A stretch of DNA of 58,277 bases from Candidatus Zixiibacteriota bacterium (lineage in GTDB: Bacteria > Zixibacteria > MSB-5A5 > JAABVY01 > JAHJOQ01). Made by a program: the position numbers and the translations under genes. Positions 34,884 to 44,404 of this stretch are shown piece by piece (the stretch's first letter is position 1; each line of letters starts with the position of its first letter). The notes below the pieces were generated by a model that was not told where the DNA came from, ran no database searches, and saw only the letters and a program-made list of their open reading frames with translations. Where the stretch lies: positions 1 through 58,277 of the forward strand of contig JAHJOQ010000152.1 in the NCBI GenBank assembly GCA_018820315.1, given 5' to 3'.

Positions 34884-36053
34884 CTATTCCTGCAAGTGAA
34901 TCTCGTTGGCTCTTGCGAGAGCCAATCTTGTCAGGAAGGGGCCGATCCCCTCGTATACTATCACTGATGACAAAATAACCGCGGTAATAACCTGTCCAAT
35001 ATCGGGGTGGGTCTGCGAAATTGTGTAGGCCAGCCCGATAGCAACCCCCGCTTGCGGCAGGAGAGCCATGCCGAGGTTCTTTGTTACCTGTGGTGGCTCC
35101 TGCGTTCTCGATGCCGCAAAATATGATCCTATGAATTTCCCGAGAGGCCTCGCCACAAGATATGCAACTCCGAGCAACCCGAGACTGGACATCATGTGTA
35201 ACTCGAGACTTGCTCCCGAGAGCACGAAAAACGCTATGTAAAATGGCATTTCTGTCTGGCGGAGCTCGGGGTAGACAAGCTTGTGCATAACGGATAGATT
35301 GTTGGTAACTGCGCCGATTATCAGGCAGACCAGCAGCGGCGAAATCCCGATACTTCTCGCGAGACCGATCCCGACAATCAGTCCGCCGACGATTACCAGC
35401 AGCAGCTCAGAGAGGTCATCGATTTTCTTCTCCCACAGCGTGATGACTCCAGCGATAGCTGCACCAATTGTGACCGATATTATGAGCTCTTTGAACAGAT
35501 CAAAGGCGACTGTGCTGACGGGATCTCCTTGAGCAAGCGAATAGAACGAGAAGAAGAACCGGAACACAACCAGGCTTAGAACATTGTTGATCGCTACCAC
35601 AGCCAGGAGCGATTCGGTGAGTGGTCCTCTCGAAGAGTACTCCCTGATGACCAGGAGAGTGACGCCGGGTGCGGTTGCCATGCTGATCGATCCGAGGAGT
35701 ATCGCAAGGCCGAAATCGTTTGTTATCAGAACTGTGGCGGAGAATACCAGCACAAATGCGCCGAAACTCTCGGCCAGAGCAATGAAGATAATCCTCCTGC
35801 CCATTGCGCGGATGTGGCTCCATTCGATTTCGCCACCTATGGCGAAGAGTATCATTCCAAGCGCGAGATCATTCACCATGCGGATGTCTCTGAGTGTTTC
35901 TGATGATATCAGACCGAGTACGGAGGGTCCAAATAGCAGGCCGACAAGCATGTAGCCGGTGACCCTCGGGATTTTGAAGCGGTGCGAGAGTTTGCCGCCT
36001 ATCAAACCGATTAGAATTATTCCGCCAACACTGAGGAGTTCGTCAACACGCAT
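34884..36053 (-). CDS. CPA2-family cation:proton antiporter
   Basis: This 389-residue membrane protein of the Na+/H+ exchanger superfamily has about 12-13 helices. Helix 2 'RFKIPRVTGYMLVGLLFGPSVLG' is typical of KefB/GerN/NapA relatives. The helix 5 region reads 'MATAPGVTLLVIREY', where many family members have 'S.T.....V'. No cytoplasmic RCK/TrkA-N domain follows, unlike KefB. The start is the ATG at 36053, although the TTG directly before it is also in frame. The cation (Na+ or K+) cannot be told. Confidence 0.86.
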   Translation of the reverse strand: MRVDELLSVGGIILIGLIGGKLSHRFKIPRVTGYMLVGLLFGPSVLGLISSETLRDIRMVNDLALGMILFAIGGEIEWSHIRAMGRRIIFIALAESFGAFVLVFSATVLITNDFGLAILLGSISMATAPGVTLLVIREYSSRGPLTESLLAVVAINNVLSLVVFRFFFSFYSLAQGDPVSTVAFDLFKELIISVTIGAAIAGVITLWEKKIDDLSELLLVIVGGLIVGIGLARSIGISPLLVCLIIGAVTNNLSVMHKLVYPELRQTEMPFYIAFFVLSGASLELHMMSSLGLLGVAYLVARPLGKFIGSYFAASRTQEPPQVTKNLGMALLPQAGVAIGLAYTISQTHPDIGQVITAVILSSVIVYEGIGPFLTRLALARANEIHLQE

Positions 36054-36151
36054 CAAGAGTCCAATCTTGAACCAGTTCGGCCGAAAATATAGAAATCAGG
36101 CCGAATTATGTCAACTTGAATAAGGCCGGATAGAGGCGCCGATGCCTGAGG

Positions 36152-36967
36152 CTACCAGAAGCGCTCCAAGTGAAGCTCGCCCGGTTCTTTAAAGGTCTGT
36201 TCTTTGTATCCTTCAGCAAGCAGGATATCGGTCATCGAATCGCACATGGCGGGGTTTCCGGAAACGAATACATGTGTATTGTCTGGGGTTGGAGGGAAAC
36301 CCCAAGCTTTTTCGATCAGGCTTTTGCTCCATAGATCCTGGACATACCCGGTGTTGCCTTTCCACGGCTCGGCCTCTTCGTGCGGGCGGCTGATAGATTT
36401 GATGTACGTGAAATTGTATCGGCGTTTCTCCAATTCTGCGAGCTCAGAACTGAAACCGAGTTCGGAGCTGCGTCTGGCACTATGGATAAGAGCTATCCTG
36501 CGCTTTGAGGCGGTGCCGGTCTCCGACCTGATCATGCTAAGGCAGGGCGATAGGCCTGTGCCGGTGGCAAGAAAGATCAGGTTTGATTCTTCGGGAACCC
36601 TCAGCAGTGTAAAGAGACCGGAGAAGTTTTTCGACATCCGGAGTTTGTCCCCGACATTCAGGGCGAAAAGCCGTGGGGAGAATGCGCCCGATTTGACAAG
36701 GGTAACATAAAACTCCACGTACTCAAGATTGTCAGGGGTCGACGTTATCGAATAGGATCGCTGAAAGAACATATCAGGCCCGTTATCGGTTTGTTCGGGG
36801 TCGGAATCGGGGCAGCGGGGGGCGGATGCTGGAAGGCCGAGCATAGCGTACTGACCGGGAAAGAATTCGGACAGGCTCCATCCAACCGGAGCTATCCGTA
36901 GTATCATCAGGCCCGGAGCTATCTCGGTTTTTTCAATCAATTTTGCGTTCAACTCAATTTCCGGCAT
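36152..36967 (-). CDS. Ferredoxin/flavodoxin-NADP+ reductase-like protein
   Basis: The 271-residue flavoprotein has the FNR layout: an FAD-binding beta barrel with 'FFPGQYAMLG' and 'QRSYSITSTP' (R-x-Y-S motif), then the NADP domain with 'LIFLATGTGLSPCLSMIR' and 'VFVSGNPAMCD'. The C-terminal 'ERFW' is the aromatic end common in Fpr-type enzymes. It would move electrons between NADPH and ferredoxin or flavodoxin. An acidic insert of around 20 residues (about 50-70, 'PRCPDSDPEQTDNGPD') before the FAD motif is unusual. It starts at ATG after GAGAGACGAG. It lies 96 bases upstream of the antiporter gene on the same strand and may be cotranscribed. Confidence 0.88.
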   Translation of the reverse strand: MPEIELNAKLIEKTEIAPGLMILRIAPVGWSLSEFFPGQYAMLGLPASAPRCPDSDPEQTDNGPDMFFQRSYSITSTPDNLEYVEFYVTLVKSGAFSPRLFALNVGDKLRMSKNFSGLFTLLRVPEESNLIFLATGTGLSPCLSMIRSETGTASKRRIALIHSARRSSELGFSSELAELEKRRYNFTYIKSISRPHEEAEPWKGNTGYVQDLWSKSLIEKAWGFPPTPDNTHVFVSGNPAMCDSMTDILLAEGYKEQTFKEPGELHLERFW

Positions 36968-37109
36968 TCTGCACTCGTCTCTCTTAAACAGTGATTTCGT
37001 GGAATTTAGCAGATGCAGACCGCTCTGAACAGTTTAAAAGGCATAAATAAGGGTTTTGAGGGAACCTGAGACCGTCCCCGGAAGTTAGGTAATGGTGGGC
37101 ACAATTAGC

Positions 37110-37137
37110 TTGATTTTTGCCGGAAAAGAAATACATT
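37110..37137 (+). promoter_or_regulatory. Promoter of rpmE
   Basis: TTGATT (37110-37115), a 16-base spacer and TACATT (37132-37137) lie 28 bases before the GTG start at 37165. Confidence 0.5.
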
Positions 37138-37164
37138 AGGGCAAAATTCTTGAAGGAGATTCTC

Positions 37165-37404
37165 GTGAAAGAGAAAATTCATCCGAAGTATCATAAGGCC
37201 ATGGTTACCTGCGCTTGCGGCAATGCATTCGAAACTCGTTCTACGGTTAAGGAACTCAAGGTAGAGATTTGCTCTTCCTGCCATCCATTCTTTACTGGAA
37301 AGCAGAAGCTGATTGACACGGCAGGACGTGTCGAGCGCTATAGACGCAAGTATAATCTGGCCGATAAGTCGAAGGCTTCTGAAGAAAAAGAAGCTTCCAA
37401 GTAG
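37165..37404 (+). CDS. rpmE: 50S ribosomal protein L31
   Basis: The 79-residue protein starts at the GTG giving '[10 protein letters not shown]', the normal L31 N terminus, with GAAGGAG 7 bases upstream; a longer in-frame reading begins within the promoter region. The zinc-binding form is present: 'CACG' and '[12 protein letters not shown]'. '[13 protein letters not shown]' matches the family. A Lys/Glu/Ser-rich tail of about 12 residues extends the usual length. It is the first gene of the rpmE-DUF1385-prfA arrangement known from several phyla. Confidence 0.95.
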   Translation: MKEKIHPKYHKAMVTCACGNAFETRSTVKELKVEICSSCHPFFTGKQKLIDTAGRVERYRRKYNLADKSKASEEKEASK

Positions 37405-37415
37405 CTGAGTTCATG

Positions 37416-37450
37416 GCGGCATTTCAACGGTGAAATGTCGCTATTTGTTT
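37416..37450 (+). terminator. Hairpin terminator or attenuator after rpmE
   Basis: An 11-bp stem (GCGGCATTTCA / TGAAATGTCGC, one G-U pair) with loop ACGG is followed by TATTTGTTT. A second short hairpin (GCGACT / AGTCGC) lies at 37459-37475. It may limit read-through into the DUF1385 gene. Confidence 0.7.
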
Positions 37451-37491
37451 GCCTAATAGCGACTGGAATAGTCGCATATCCAGGTAGAAGC

Positions 37492-38445
37492 ATGCCGGAT
37501 TTGAGTGTAGGTGGGCAGGCGGTAATTGAAGGCGTAATGATGCGTTCCACCGACCGCGTCTCTACGGCAGTGAGACGGAGCGACGGGACTATCGAAGTCA
37601 GGAATGAGGACTTCGTCCCAATCTCCAAACGGAAAAAATTCTTTGGGATTCCGATAGTGCGTGGAGCGATCTCTTTTGTGGAGATGCTCATCATCGGGAT
37701 TAGATCGCTGAACTACTCCGCCGAGGTCGCTGCCGCCGATATCGAGCGGGAACAGGGCAAGGACGTCGAAGCCGATAAGCCTGCCAGTTCCACAAGCACA
37801 ATGCTGATACTGACAGCGGTTGCCGCTATTGCGCTCGGAGTCGGCATATTTTTCTTCCTTCCTCTGTGGTTTTCATCACTGCTGCATGTGAAGAAAGATG
37901 CGCTCTCATTTAACCTCGTGGCCGGTGTCTTTCGCGTGGCGATGTTCTTGGTTTATATCTGGGCTATCTCACACTTCAATGATCTCAGGCGTGTGTTTCA
38001 ATATCATGGCGCAGAACATAAGTCTATTTGGGCGTTCGAATCGGGCAAAGATCTTTTGCCGGAAGAGGCGCAGAAATTCACAACACGCCATCCGAGATGC
38101 GGAACAAGTTTTATACTTATAGTAGCAATTCTGGCAATAATCATCTACAGCATATCCGACACGATTTACGCGGTTGTGACCGGTGCTCCCCCGACTCTCC
38201 CGATGAGATTCCTCGTGCATTTCTCCCTGCTTCCTCTTGTGGCAGGCGGTTCTTATGAACTCCTGAAGCTATCAGGTCGCACGAGGGAGAATATCATCAC
38301 TAAGATTTTCATTTCGCCGGGGCTTTGGCTTCAGGCAATGACTACCAGGGAGCCGTCTCTTGATCAACTTGAAGTCGCAATCGTCGCACTGAAGAATTCG
38401 CTCAGAATGGAAGGCCAATCGGAGAAAGTGATCATCGAGAAGTGA
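37492..38445 (+). CDS. DUF1385 (YqhQ-like) membrane protein
   Basis: The 317-residue protein starts at the ATG giving '[19 protein letters not shown]', the hallmark opening of DUF1385; an in-frame ATG 19 codons upstream lies inside the terminator hairpin and is rejected. Further family marks are '[11 protein letters not shown]', '[21 protein letters not shown]', 'HPRCGTSF' and several hydrophobic helices (about 105-130, 145-165, 215-240, 250-270). The molecular role is unknown. The gene is often found next to rpmE and prfA, as here. It overlaps prfA by 4 bases (GTGA). Confidence 0.9.
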   Translation: MPDLSVGGQAVIEGVMMRSTDRVSTAVRRSDGTIEVRNEDFVPISKRKKFFGIPIVRGAISFVEMLIIGIRSLNYSAEVAAADIEREQGKDVEADKPASSTSTMLILTAVAAIALGVGIFFFLPLWFSSLLHVKKDALSFNLVAGVFRVAMFLVYIWAISHFNDLRRVFQYHGAEHKSIWAFESGKDLLPEEAQKFTTRHPRCGTSFILIVAILAIIIYSISDTIYAVVTGAPPTLPMRFLVHFSLLPLVAGGSYELLKLSGRTRENIITKIFISPGLWLQAMTTREPSLDQLEVAIVALKNSLRMEGQSEKVIIEK

Positions 38446-39545
38446 GTACGATGCTTGCTGTCATCGATAAGCTTGAGGCGAAGCTGGCAGAACTGTCGGA
38501 TCAGCTTGCGTCCCCCGAGGTAATCAACGATCTGAAGAAACTTCGCAAGATCTCCAAGCAGCACAGAGATGTAAGCGAGATTCTGGAGGTCGGGAGAAGG
38601 TACAGGAAGATATCGCGGCAGCTCGAGGATAACGAGCAGATTTGCCGTGACGATAGCGACAAGGAATTGGCAGAGCTGGCTAGATCAGAGCTCGATGATC
38701 TCTACACTGAGATGGAGAGTGCCGAGAAAGAACTGAAGCTGCTCCTTATCCCGCGCGATCCCAACGATTCGAAGAACACTGTGATGGAGATTCGGGCCGG
38801 GACGGGAGGCGACGAGGCGGCCTTGTTCGCTGCAGACATGTATCGCATGTACACTCGCTTTGCAGATAATATGGGCTGGAGAACAGATATTTTGTCATCT
38901 CATCCAACCGGCGTTGGTGGTTTCAAGGAGATTATTGTACTTGTAGTTGGTGATGGCGCGTATGGGAAGCTGAAATACGAATCGGGTGTGCACAGAGTCC
39001 AGCGTGTTCCGGTGACTGAATCATCTGGGCGAATCCATACTTCAGCCGCATCAGTCGCAGTTCTCCCTGAGGCTGAAGAAATTGATATCGCTATCAATCC
39101 CAATGAACTCAAAATCGATGTCTTCCGATCTTCAGGACCTGGCGGACAGTCTGTCAACACTACCGATTCCGCTGTCCGCATCACGCACATTCCGACTGGC
39201 ATGGTCGTGACCTGTCAGGATGAGAAGTCGCAGTTAAAGAACAAGAACAAGGCGATGAAGGTGCTGCGCACGAGGCTCCTTGAACAGGCGGAGGAGAAGC
39301 AGCATGGTGAAATTGCGGATCAGCGCAAGTCGATGGTCTCGACCGGAGACAGGTCGGCCAAGATCCGCACTTACAACTTCCCGCAGGGAAGAGTCACCGA
39401 TCACAGGATCGGACTGACCATTCATCAACTCGATAATATCCTTCAGGGTGATCTCAACCAGATCATCGAAGCGCTCAGCCTTGCCGATCAGCAGGAGAAA
39501 CTCAAGCTGACCGAAAAAGAGGCCACTGTAGTCGGCGGAGAGTGA
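38442..39545 (+). CDS. prfA: Peptide chain release factor 1
   Basis: The 367-residue class I release factor reads UAA and UAG. It contains the tripeptide anticodon 'PVT' in '[17 protein letters not shown]' (RF1 P-x-T type) and the catalytic '[18 protein letters not shown]', whose Gln is methylated by PrmC. '[16 protein letters not shown]' ends domain 3. The start is GTG at 38442 overlapping the upstream stop; ATG at 38451 is an alternative. prmC lies about 4 kb downstream, separated by four genes. Confidence 0.96.
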   Translation: MSTMLAVIDKLEAKLAELSDQLASPEVINDLKKLRKISKQHRDVSEILEVGRRYRKISRQLEDNEQICRDDSDKELAELARSELDDLYTEMESAEKELKLLLIPRDPNDSKNTVMEIRAGTGGDEAALFAADMYRMYTRFADNMGWRTDILSSHPTGVGGFKEIIVLVVGDGAYGKLKYESGVHRVQRVPVTESSGRIHTSAASVAVLPEAEEIDIAINPNELKIDVFRSSGPGGQSVNTTDSAVRITHIPTGMVVTCQDEKSQLKNKNKAMKVLRTRLLEQAEEKQHGEIADQRKSMVSTGDRSAKIRTYNFPQGRVTDHRIGLTIHQLDNILQGDLNQIIEALSLADQQEKLKLTEKEATVVGGE

Positions 39546-40441
39546 CATTGAGGCCCTGGAAAGTCATCTCCGCAATTATCCTGACACTCGCTGTTCTTTT
39601 TGCTTCGAGGTTCATCCAATCTCACAAAGATCGTCCGATCGAAATCACTGCGAAGACCAGTGCATTCACGATGAAGCATACGGCATCATTTGTGCATGCA
39701 GGTAAAGACACTTCTCCGTTGTTCACGGTCAGAGTCTCGGGTCCGAAAGCTCCCGGCGCGTTCAAGGTTTTCCTGATGTATCGACCGGAGATGGAAGTAA
39801 AGGAGAACATTGGAGTGAATTTCATACGGCAGGAAGCACCTCTGGGAGAGGATGCGCTGGATGATTATGAAGTCTGGCTGGCACCTTATTCACCCGGAAA
39901 GAAATTGGATTACTATTTCCGGGCAGAGTTGCCTGACAGCACTTTGCTTGCAATTCTTCCGGAGAATGCCGAGTCTAATGACGAGACTCTTCCTTTCAGG
40001 TTTGAGGGCATTCCGCCTGCATGGCTCGTGATCGTGCAGTACGGTTTCATGGTGGCAGCTCTCTTCACTGCATCGCTTCTGCTGTTTTCTGCATTTGGGT
40101 TGACAGCAAACACTCCGACGATCAAGCTTTTCAGCAAGCAGGTTCTCTGGACGACAGTTTTCCTGGTTCTGGGAGCAGGGCTGTTCCACATCTGGCTTGC
40201 ACGAATCGTTCATGACGGCTTAGGATGGGGGGGGTGGCCGATTGGCAAATTCAGCCTGGTGGACACTGTTGCGCAGATTGCAATGCTGTACTGGATTGTT
40301 CTGACGATTCTTCTTAAAGGCTCAGTCTTTGCAGGCCGAGAATCCTGCAATCTCGTGTCTGTCGGCACCGCGCGGATGTTGGGGATTGTGGGGTATATTC
40401 TGGTCGTTGTCATTCTTGTCGTGCTGCAATTTCTCGCATAG
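39542..40441 (+). CDS. Membrane protein with extracytoplasmic beta domain, unknown
   Basis: The 299-residue protein starts at GTG overlapping the prfA stop. A hydrophobic segment at about 8-26 leads into an extracytoplasmic stretch (30-155) with Fn3-like character ('[21 protein letters not shown]', '[16 protein letters not shown]'). Four membrane helices follow at about 160-182, 200-220, 236-258 and 275-298. Trp/Gly-rich '[15 protein letters not shown]' sits between helices. I do not recognise the family. Overlap with prfA indicates cotranscription. Confidence 0.8.
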   Translation: MTLRPWKVISAIILTLAVLFASRFIQSHKDRPIEITAKTSAFTMKHTASFVHAGKDTSPLFTVRVSGPKAPGAFKVFLMYRPEMEVKENIGVNFIRQEAPLGEDALDDYEVWLAPYSPGKKLDYYFRAELPDSTLLAILPENAESNDETLPFRFEGIPPAWLVIVQYGFMVAALFTASLLLFSAFGLTANTPTIKLFSKQVLWTTVFLVLGAGLFHIWLARIVHDGLGWGGWPIGKFSLVDTVAQIAMLYWIVLTILLKGSVFAGRESCNLVSVGTARMLGIVGYILVVVILVVLQFLA

Positions 40442-40473
40442 CCAACTCGCATCTCTTGTCCGCCATCTTTCCC

Positions 40474-40502
40474 TTGATGTTTGAACTCAATTGATTTAGT
40501 AT
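40474..40502 (+). promoter_or_regulatory. Promoter of tldD, leaderless
   Basis: TTGATG (40474-40479), a 17-base spacer and TAGTAT (40497-40502) end 6 bases before the ATG at 40509. No Shine-Dalgarno is present, so the transcript would begin at or next to the start codon. Confidence 0.5.
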
Positions 40503-40508
40503 AGCTGC

Positions 40509-41951
40509 ATGCAGATCGACAAGTTAGCGCAATTGGCTGTAGCCGAGGCAACCCGTCTCGGAGCATCGTACGCCGATTTCCGATTCGAGGAGATCCGTAA
40601 CGAGAATATAGAAGTATCTGATGGCAAACCGGGGCTGCTCGATCGCAATACGTCAGCCGGCTTTGGCATTCGTGTGCTTGCAAATTCTGCGTGGGGCTTT
40701 TCAGCGAGCTATGATCTCACCGAGGACTCAGTGCGCAGAATGGCGAGGCAGGCTGTTGAGATTGCGAAAACTTCTGCGAAGATCAATGACCGCAAGGTTG
40801 AACTCGCACCTATCGATGCAGTCAAGGATACGTACAAGACTCAATTCAAGATCGACCCATTCACGATATCACTGGCAGAGAAGATCGAGAAGCTGAAAGA
40901 GTACGATGCGATCATGCATAAGCTCTCGGAAATCAACTCTTCCAATTGCTTCATGAATTTCAGACGCATCAACAAGTTTTTTGCATCGTCAGATGGCTCC
41001 GAGATCGAACAAGTGTTGCTTCATTCAGGAGCGGGGGCATCGTGTGGAATCGCCAAATCGCGCCACGAACGCTCTGAGAGATCATTTCCGTCATCGTCGG
41101 GACAGTACATGGCCAGGGGTTATGAGCTGATTGACGAGATCGGTTTCGAGGAAGGTCTTCCGAGAATCGCTGAGCAGGCTGTTGCGCTAATGTCTGCCAA
41201 AGATGCGCCATCGGGCGTTTATGATATCGTCCTGTCGGCCGATCAGGTCTCGCTGCAAATACATGAGTCGATAGGTCACGCGCTCGAACTCGATCGCGTG
41301 TTCGGATCGGAGCGTAATTTCAGCGGGACATCGTTTGCTACGAGTGACAAACTCGGAGAGCTTCAGTATGGCTCATCGATCATCAATGTGGTCGCAGACT
41401 CGACCCACCCCGGCGGTCTTGCCACCTGGGGATACGACGACGAGGGCGTGAAGGCTCGGCCTGCTGACTTGATAAAGAATGGCATTTTTGTGGGATACCT
41501 CTCGAATCGTGAGAGTGCAGCGCGTATCGGCAGAGCGTCAACCGGTGCCGGTATGGCTGATGGTTGGCAGAATCCGCCGATTGTCAGAATTACAAATGTC
41601 CTTCTGCGGCCGGGGGATTCGTCGTTTGATGATTTGATCGGCGGGATCGATGATGGTATATACATGGAAACAGTCGATAGCTGGTCAATCGATGACAATC
41701 GCGAGAGTTTCCAGCTCGGATGCGAAGTTGGTTGGGAAATCAAGAACGGTCAACTTGGCGAGATGGTGAAGGCTCCAAACTACTCCAGCAGTACGGTCAA
41801 TTTTTGGAATGCATGCGACGCTATAGGCGATAGCTCTCTCTGGACGCTTTGGGGAACGCCGAATTGCGGCAAGGGGCAGCCGTCGCAGAATGGCCGCACA
41901 GCGCAGGGCGCTGCACCATGCAGGTTCAGGCAGATCAAGGTGGGTGCATAG
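40509..41951 (+). CDS. tldD: Metalloprotease TldD
   Basis: The 480-residue protein belongs to the TldD/PmbA family. It has the zinc motif 'QIHESIGHALELDRVFG' (H-E-x3-H) that marks the catalytic TldD subunit, plus 'ADSTHPGGLATWGYDDEGV' and 'ARIGRASTGAGMADGW'. With TldE it forms a heterodimeric protease that degrades unfolded peptides inside a closed chamber and trims leader peptides of some modified peptides (microcin B17, and CcdA in E. coli). tldE follows with no gap. The C-terminal 'TLWGTPNCGKGQPSQNGRTAQGAAPCRF' is typical. Confidence 0.94.
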   Translation: MQIDKLAQLAVAEATRLGASYADFRFEEIRNENIEVSDGKPGLLDRNTSAGFGIRVLANSAWGFSASYDLTEDSVRRMARQAVEIAKTSAKINDRKVELAPIDAVKDTYKTQFKIDPFTISLAEKIEKLKEYDAIMHKLSEINSSNCFMNFRRINKFFASSDGSEIEQVLLHSGAGASCGIAKSRHERSERSFPSSSGQYMARGYELIDEIGFEEGLPRIAEQAVALMSAKDAPSGVYDIVLSADQVSLQIHESIGHALELDRVFGSERNFSGTSFATSDKLGELQYGSSIINVVADSTHPGGLATWGYDDEGVKARPADLIKNGIFVGYLSNRESAARIGRASTGAGMADGWQNPPIVRITNVLLRPGDSSFDDLIGGIDDGIYMETVDSWSIDDNRESFQLGCEVGWEIKNGQLGEMVKAPNYSSSTVNFWNACDAIGDSSLWTLWGTPNCGKGQPSQNGRTAQGAAPCRFRQIKVGA

Positions 41952-43295
41952 ATGTCGCAGCGGGATCAGATCCTTTCGATACTGCATGAGGCAATGAAAT
42001 CCTCGCCTGCCGATCAGACGGAGCTTGTCTTTGACGGCGAGGCGTTCAGTCTTACTCATGTTGCTGAGAGCCAAATCCAGCAGAACATGATGAGCGATGA
42101 CTGCTCGATCGTTGCCCGCACGGTCATCGGCAAGAAAATCGGTATTGCATCTACGAACAGACTGACGATAGAAGATGTCAGGAAAGCTATCTCCGATGCA
42201 GTCGATATCAGCACGTTTCAGGATGACGATGAAGACTTTGTATCCCTTCCCAAGTCTCCGAAGGCGGCCGAGGTCGCGGCTCTTTTTGAGTCGACTGCGA
42301 ATTTCTCACCGGTGGATCGTGCAAACGCTGTCTGGCAGATGAACAAAATCGCTGCGATGCACAATCTCAAGACTGCAGGTGCGTTCAAAACTGTCACTAA
42401 CAGAGTGGCTGTGATAAATTCGCTCGGCACGGAACAGTATTTTGAAGGCACGAGTGCTGAATTGTCATTGACAGTCAGCGGAGAAACAGGCGCTTCCGGA
42501 TACGGTATTGCGTACAACCGCGATGTCTCCAAAATCAATCTGGGGGCGGTAGCAGAGACTGCCGTAGACAAGGCTATGCGCACCGTCGATCCGATTTCGC
42601 TTCCATCCGGAAGCTACACTGTACTACTTGAACCAGCCGCTGTCGGTCAGTTGCTTCTGTTTCTCGCGTTCATGGGATTCGGCAGCAAGACGTTTGTCCA
42701 GCACAGGTCGTTTATGGCCGGCAAGATCGGCACGCCGATAGCCGGTGGCAACTTCAGCGTGCGCGATGAGGCCTACAATTCCCAAATGCTCGGTATGCCG
42801 TTTGACTACGAAGGCGTGCCGCGCAAAGAAGTCGAGCTGATCACAAACGGAGTTGCGAAAGGTGTAGTTTCGAATTCCTACGATGCGAATCTCCTGGGTG
42901 AAGGTGTCGAGTCGACCGGTCACGCGCATATCGCCACCAGGAGTTTCACACCATATCCAAAACACATGGTGATGAAAGGCGGTGACGTAACTGTTGACGA
43001 GATGATCCGTTCTGTCGACCGCGGCATCTATGTCACGCATTTCTGGTACGTGAACTACCTCAACCCCATGAAAACAATGGTGACAGGCACGACGCGTGAC
43101 GGTACATTTCTGATCGAAAATGGTGAAGTGACAAATGCAATCGTGAATATGCGCATGCAGCAGTCGATTCTTGAAGCGTTCTCGAATTGCCGGATGTTGT
43201 CGAAGGAGAGAGTGCTGTATCCGCAGTATTCAGTCGTGATGCTGGTGCCGTATGCATTGGTCGCTAATTTTCAGTTGACCGAGGAGACATCCTGA
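41952..43295 (+). CDS. tldE: TldE/PmbA subunit
   Basis: The 447-residue partner of TldD starts directly after the tldD stop. It shares the fold but lacks the H-E-x3-H zinc motif, as expected for the non-catalytic subunit. Visible family sequences include 'IASTNRLTIEDVRKAISDAV', 'FGSKTFVQHRSFMAGKIG', 'DEAYNSQMLGMPFDYEGVPRK', 'GVAKGVVSNSYDANLLG' and 'GIYVTHFWYVNYLNPM'. Its stop overlaps by one base the start of a small Tat-signal gene. Confidence 0.93.
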   Translation: MSQRDQILSILHEAMKSSPADQTELVFDGEAFSLTHVAESQIQQNMMSDDCSIVARTVIGKKIGIASTNRLTIEDVRKAISDAVDISTFQDDDEDFVSLPKSPKAAEVAALFESTANFSPVDRANAVWQMNKIAAMHNLKTAGAFKTVTNRVAVINSLGTEQYFEGTSAELSLTVSGETGASGYGIAYNRDVSKINLGAVAETAVDKAMRTVDPISLPSGSYTVLLEPAAVGQLLLFLAFMGFGSKTFVQHRSFMAGKIGTPIAGGNFSVRDEAYNSQMLGMPFDYEGVPRKEVELITNGVAKGVVSNSYDANLLGEGVESTGHAHIATRSFTPYPKHMVMKGGDVTVDEMIRSVDRGIYVTHFWYVNYLNPMKTMVTGTTRDGTFLIENGEVTNAIVNMRMQQSILEAFSNCRMLSKERVLYPQYSVVMLVPYALVANFQLTEETS

Positions 43296-43519
43296 TGAGA
43301 CGGCGTGCATTCATCAAAATGATCGGTACCGCATCGGTGGCAGCAGTCACAGTACCTTATCTGCCGGCATTCGCAGAGTCCGTGTCGCGGACGCGGTCTG
43401 CATCTATCCAGACTTCCCGTTACCGCATTCAAGGCAACAAGAAGCTCGGCTGCTCGGGGTTCGATTTTCCGGATGATCCCGATATTATCGACAACGGGTA
43501 TTTTATGCCGAAGGTTTGA
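43295..43519 (+). CDS. 74-residue Tat-signal peptide, unknown
   Basis: The start ATG overlaps the tldE stop (TGATG), implying translational coupling. The N terminus is a twin-arginine signal: 'RRRAFIKMIG', a hydrophobic stretch and 'LPAFAES', with likely cleavage after residue 27. This leaves a mature peptide of about 47 residues with one Cys ('KLGCSGFDFPDDPDIIDNGYF'). No known domain is recognised. It ends 6 bases before prmC, so it sits fully inside the operon. Possibilities are a substrate or product of TldDE, a small exported factor, or the remnant of a longer Tat protein. The perfect spacing and signal argue for a real gene. Confidence 0.7.
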   Translation: MRRRAFIKMIGTASVAAVTVPYLPAFAESVSRTRSASIQTSRYRIQGNKKLGCSGFDFPDDPDIIDNGYFMPKV

Positions 43520-43525
43520 TGAGAC

Positions 43526-44404
43526 ATGGCTGAGAAAAATATCATCGATCTCATCAATTCAGCTTCCCTAAGACTCAAACGTATCGAAATTGATGCTCCC
43601 CGCGTGAATGTCGAACGAATGCTGTGTTCGATCCTCAACTGCAATCGTGTCGACTTATATCTCGACCCCGTCAGGATGTTGCCATCGGATCAGGTGGCCA
43701 AATTCGAATGGCTGTTCTCCAAGAGGATGGCATTCGAGCCGCTGCAATACATCCTCGGCGAGACAGAGTTTTTCGGAATCGAAATCAAATGCGACAAACG
43801 AGCACTGATACCACGCCCTGAAACGGAGTTTGTTGTCTCCAAGGCAATCGACACTCTCGAGAGCCTTGACCGCCTCTATATTCTCGATCTCGCATGCGGA
43901 ACCGGCTGCATCGGAATCGCACTCGCAATAAACCTGCCACAGGCGACTATCCACGCTACGGATATATCCGAGGATGCTGTTTCGCTCGCGAAAGAGAATG
44001 CACTCATGCACGGTTTGATCACAAGATTCAGCTTCTCGGCGGGCGACATGTTTACGCCGGTCGCAGGGAAGGGCGTCCTCTACGACGCTTTAGTCTGCAA
44101 CCCGCCATATATCAGAGATGGAGAGTGGGAACTGCTTCACGAGCAGATACGAGAATTCGAACCGAGGCGGGCGTTGCTATCTGGCACCGACGGTCTCGAT
44201 TTCATCAGACGCATGCTCTCAGAGGTCAGCGAGGTGCTCGTACCGGGCGGCCATCTCATCTTCGAGATGGGGCAGGGGCAGGCGAATTCGGTGAGACAGT
44301 TGGTCGACCAGATCGACAGCCTCGAATTCATAGAGACAGTCCAGGACTATAGCGCAATCGAACGAGTAGCCGTTGTGAGACGGAGACCGAGCTCGAAACT
44401 GTAG
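43526..44404 (+). CDS. prmC: Release factor glutamine methyltransferase
   Basis: The 292-residue protein methylates the Gln of the GGQ motif in release factors. An N-terminal helical RF-binding domain (about 1-80, ending 'MAFEPLQYILGETEFFG') precedes 'LIPRPETE', the SAM motif 'ILDLACGTGCIGIALA', 'ATDISEDAVSLAKENA' and the catalytic 'VCNPPYI'. Then come 'FEPRRALLSGTDGLDFIRR' and 'LIFEMGQGQ'. Its substrate RF1 is encoded in the same gene cluster. Confidence 0.95.
   Translation: MAEKNIIDLINSASLRLKRIEIDAPRVNVERMLCSILNCNRVDLYLDPVRMLPSDQVAKFEWLFSKRMAFEPLQYILGETEFFGIEIKCDKRALIPRPETEFVVSKAIDTLESLDRLYILDLACGTGCIGIALAINLPQATIHATDISEDAVSLAKENALMHGLITRFSFSAGDMFTPVAGKGVLYDALVCNPPYIRDGEWELLHEQIREFEPRRALLSGTDGLDFIRRMLSEVSEVLVPGGHLIFEMGQGQANSVRQLVDQIDSLEFIETVQDYSAIERVAVVRRRPSSKL

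Noticed and set aside
37117-37164. Longer N terminus for L31
   Set aside because: It starts within the promoter region; the GTG at 37165 gives the conserved '[10 protein letters not shown]' opening with a strong ribosome site.
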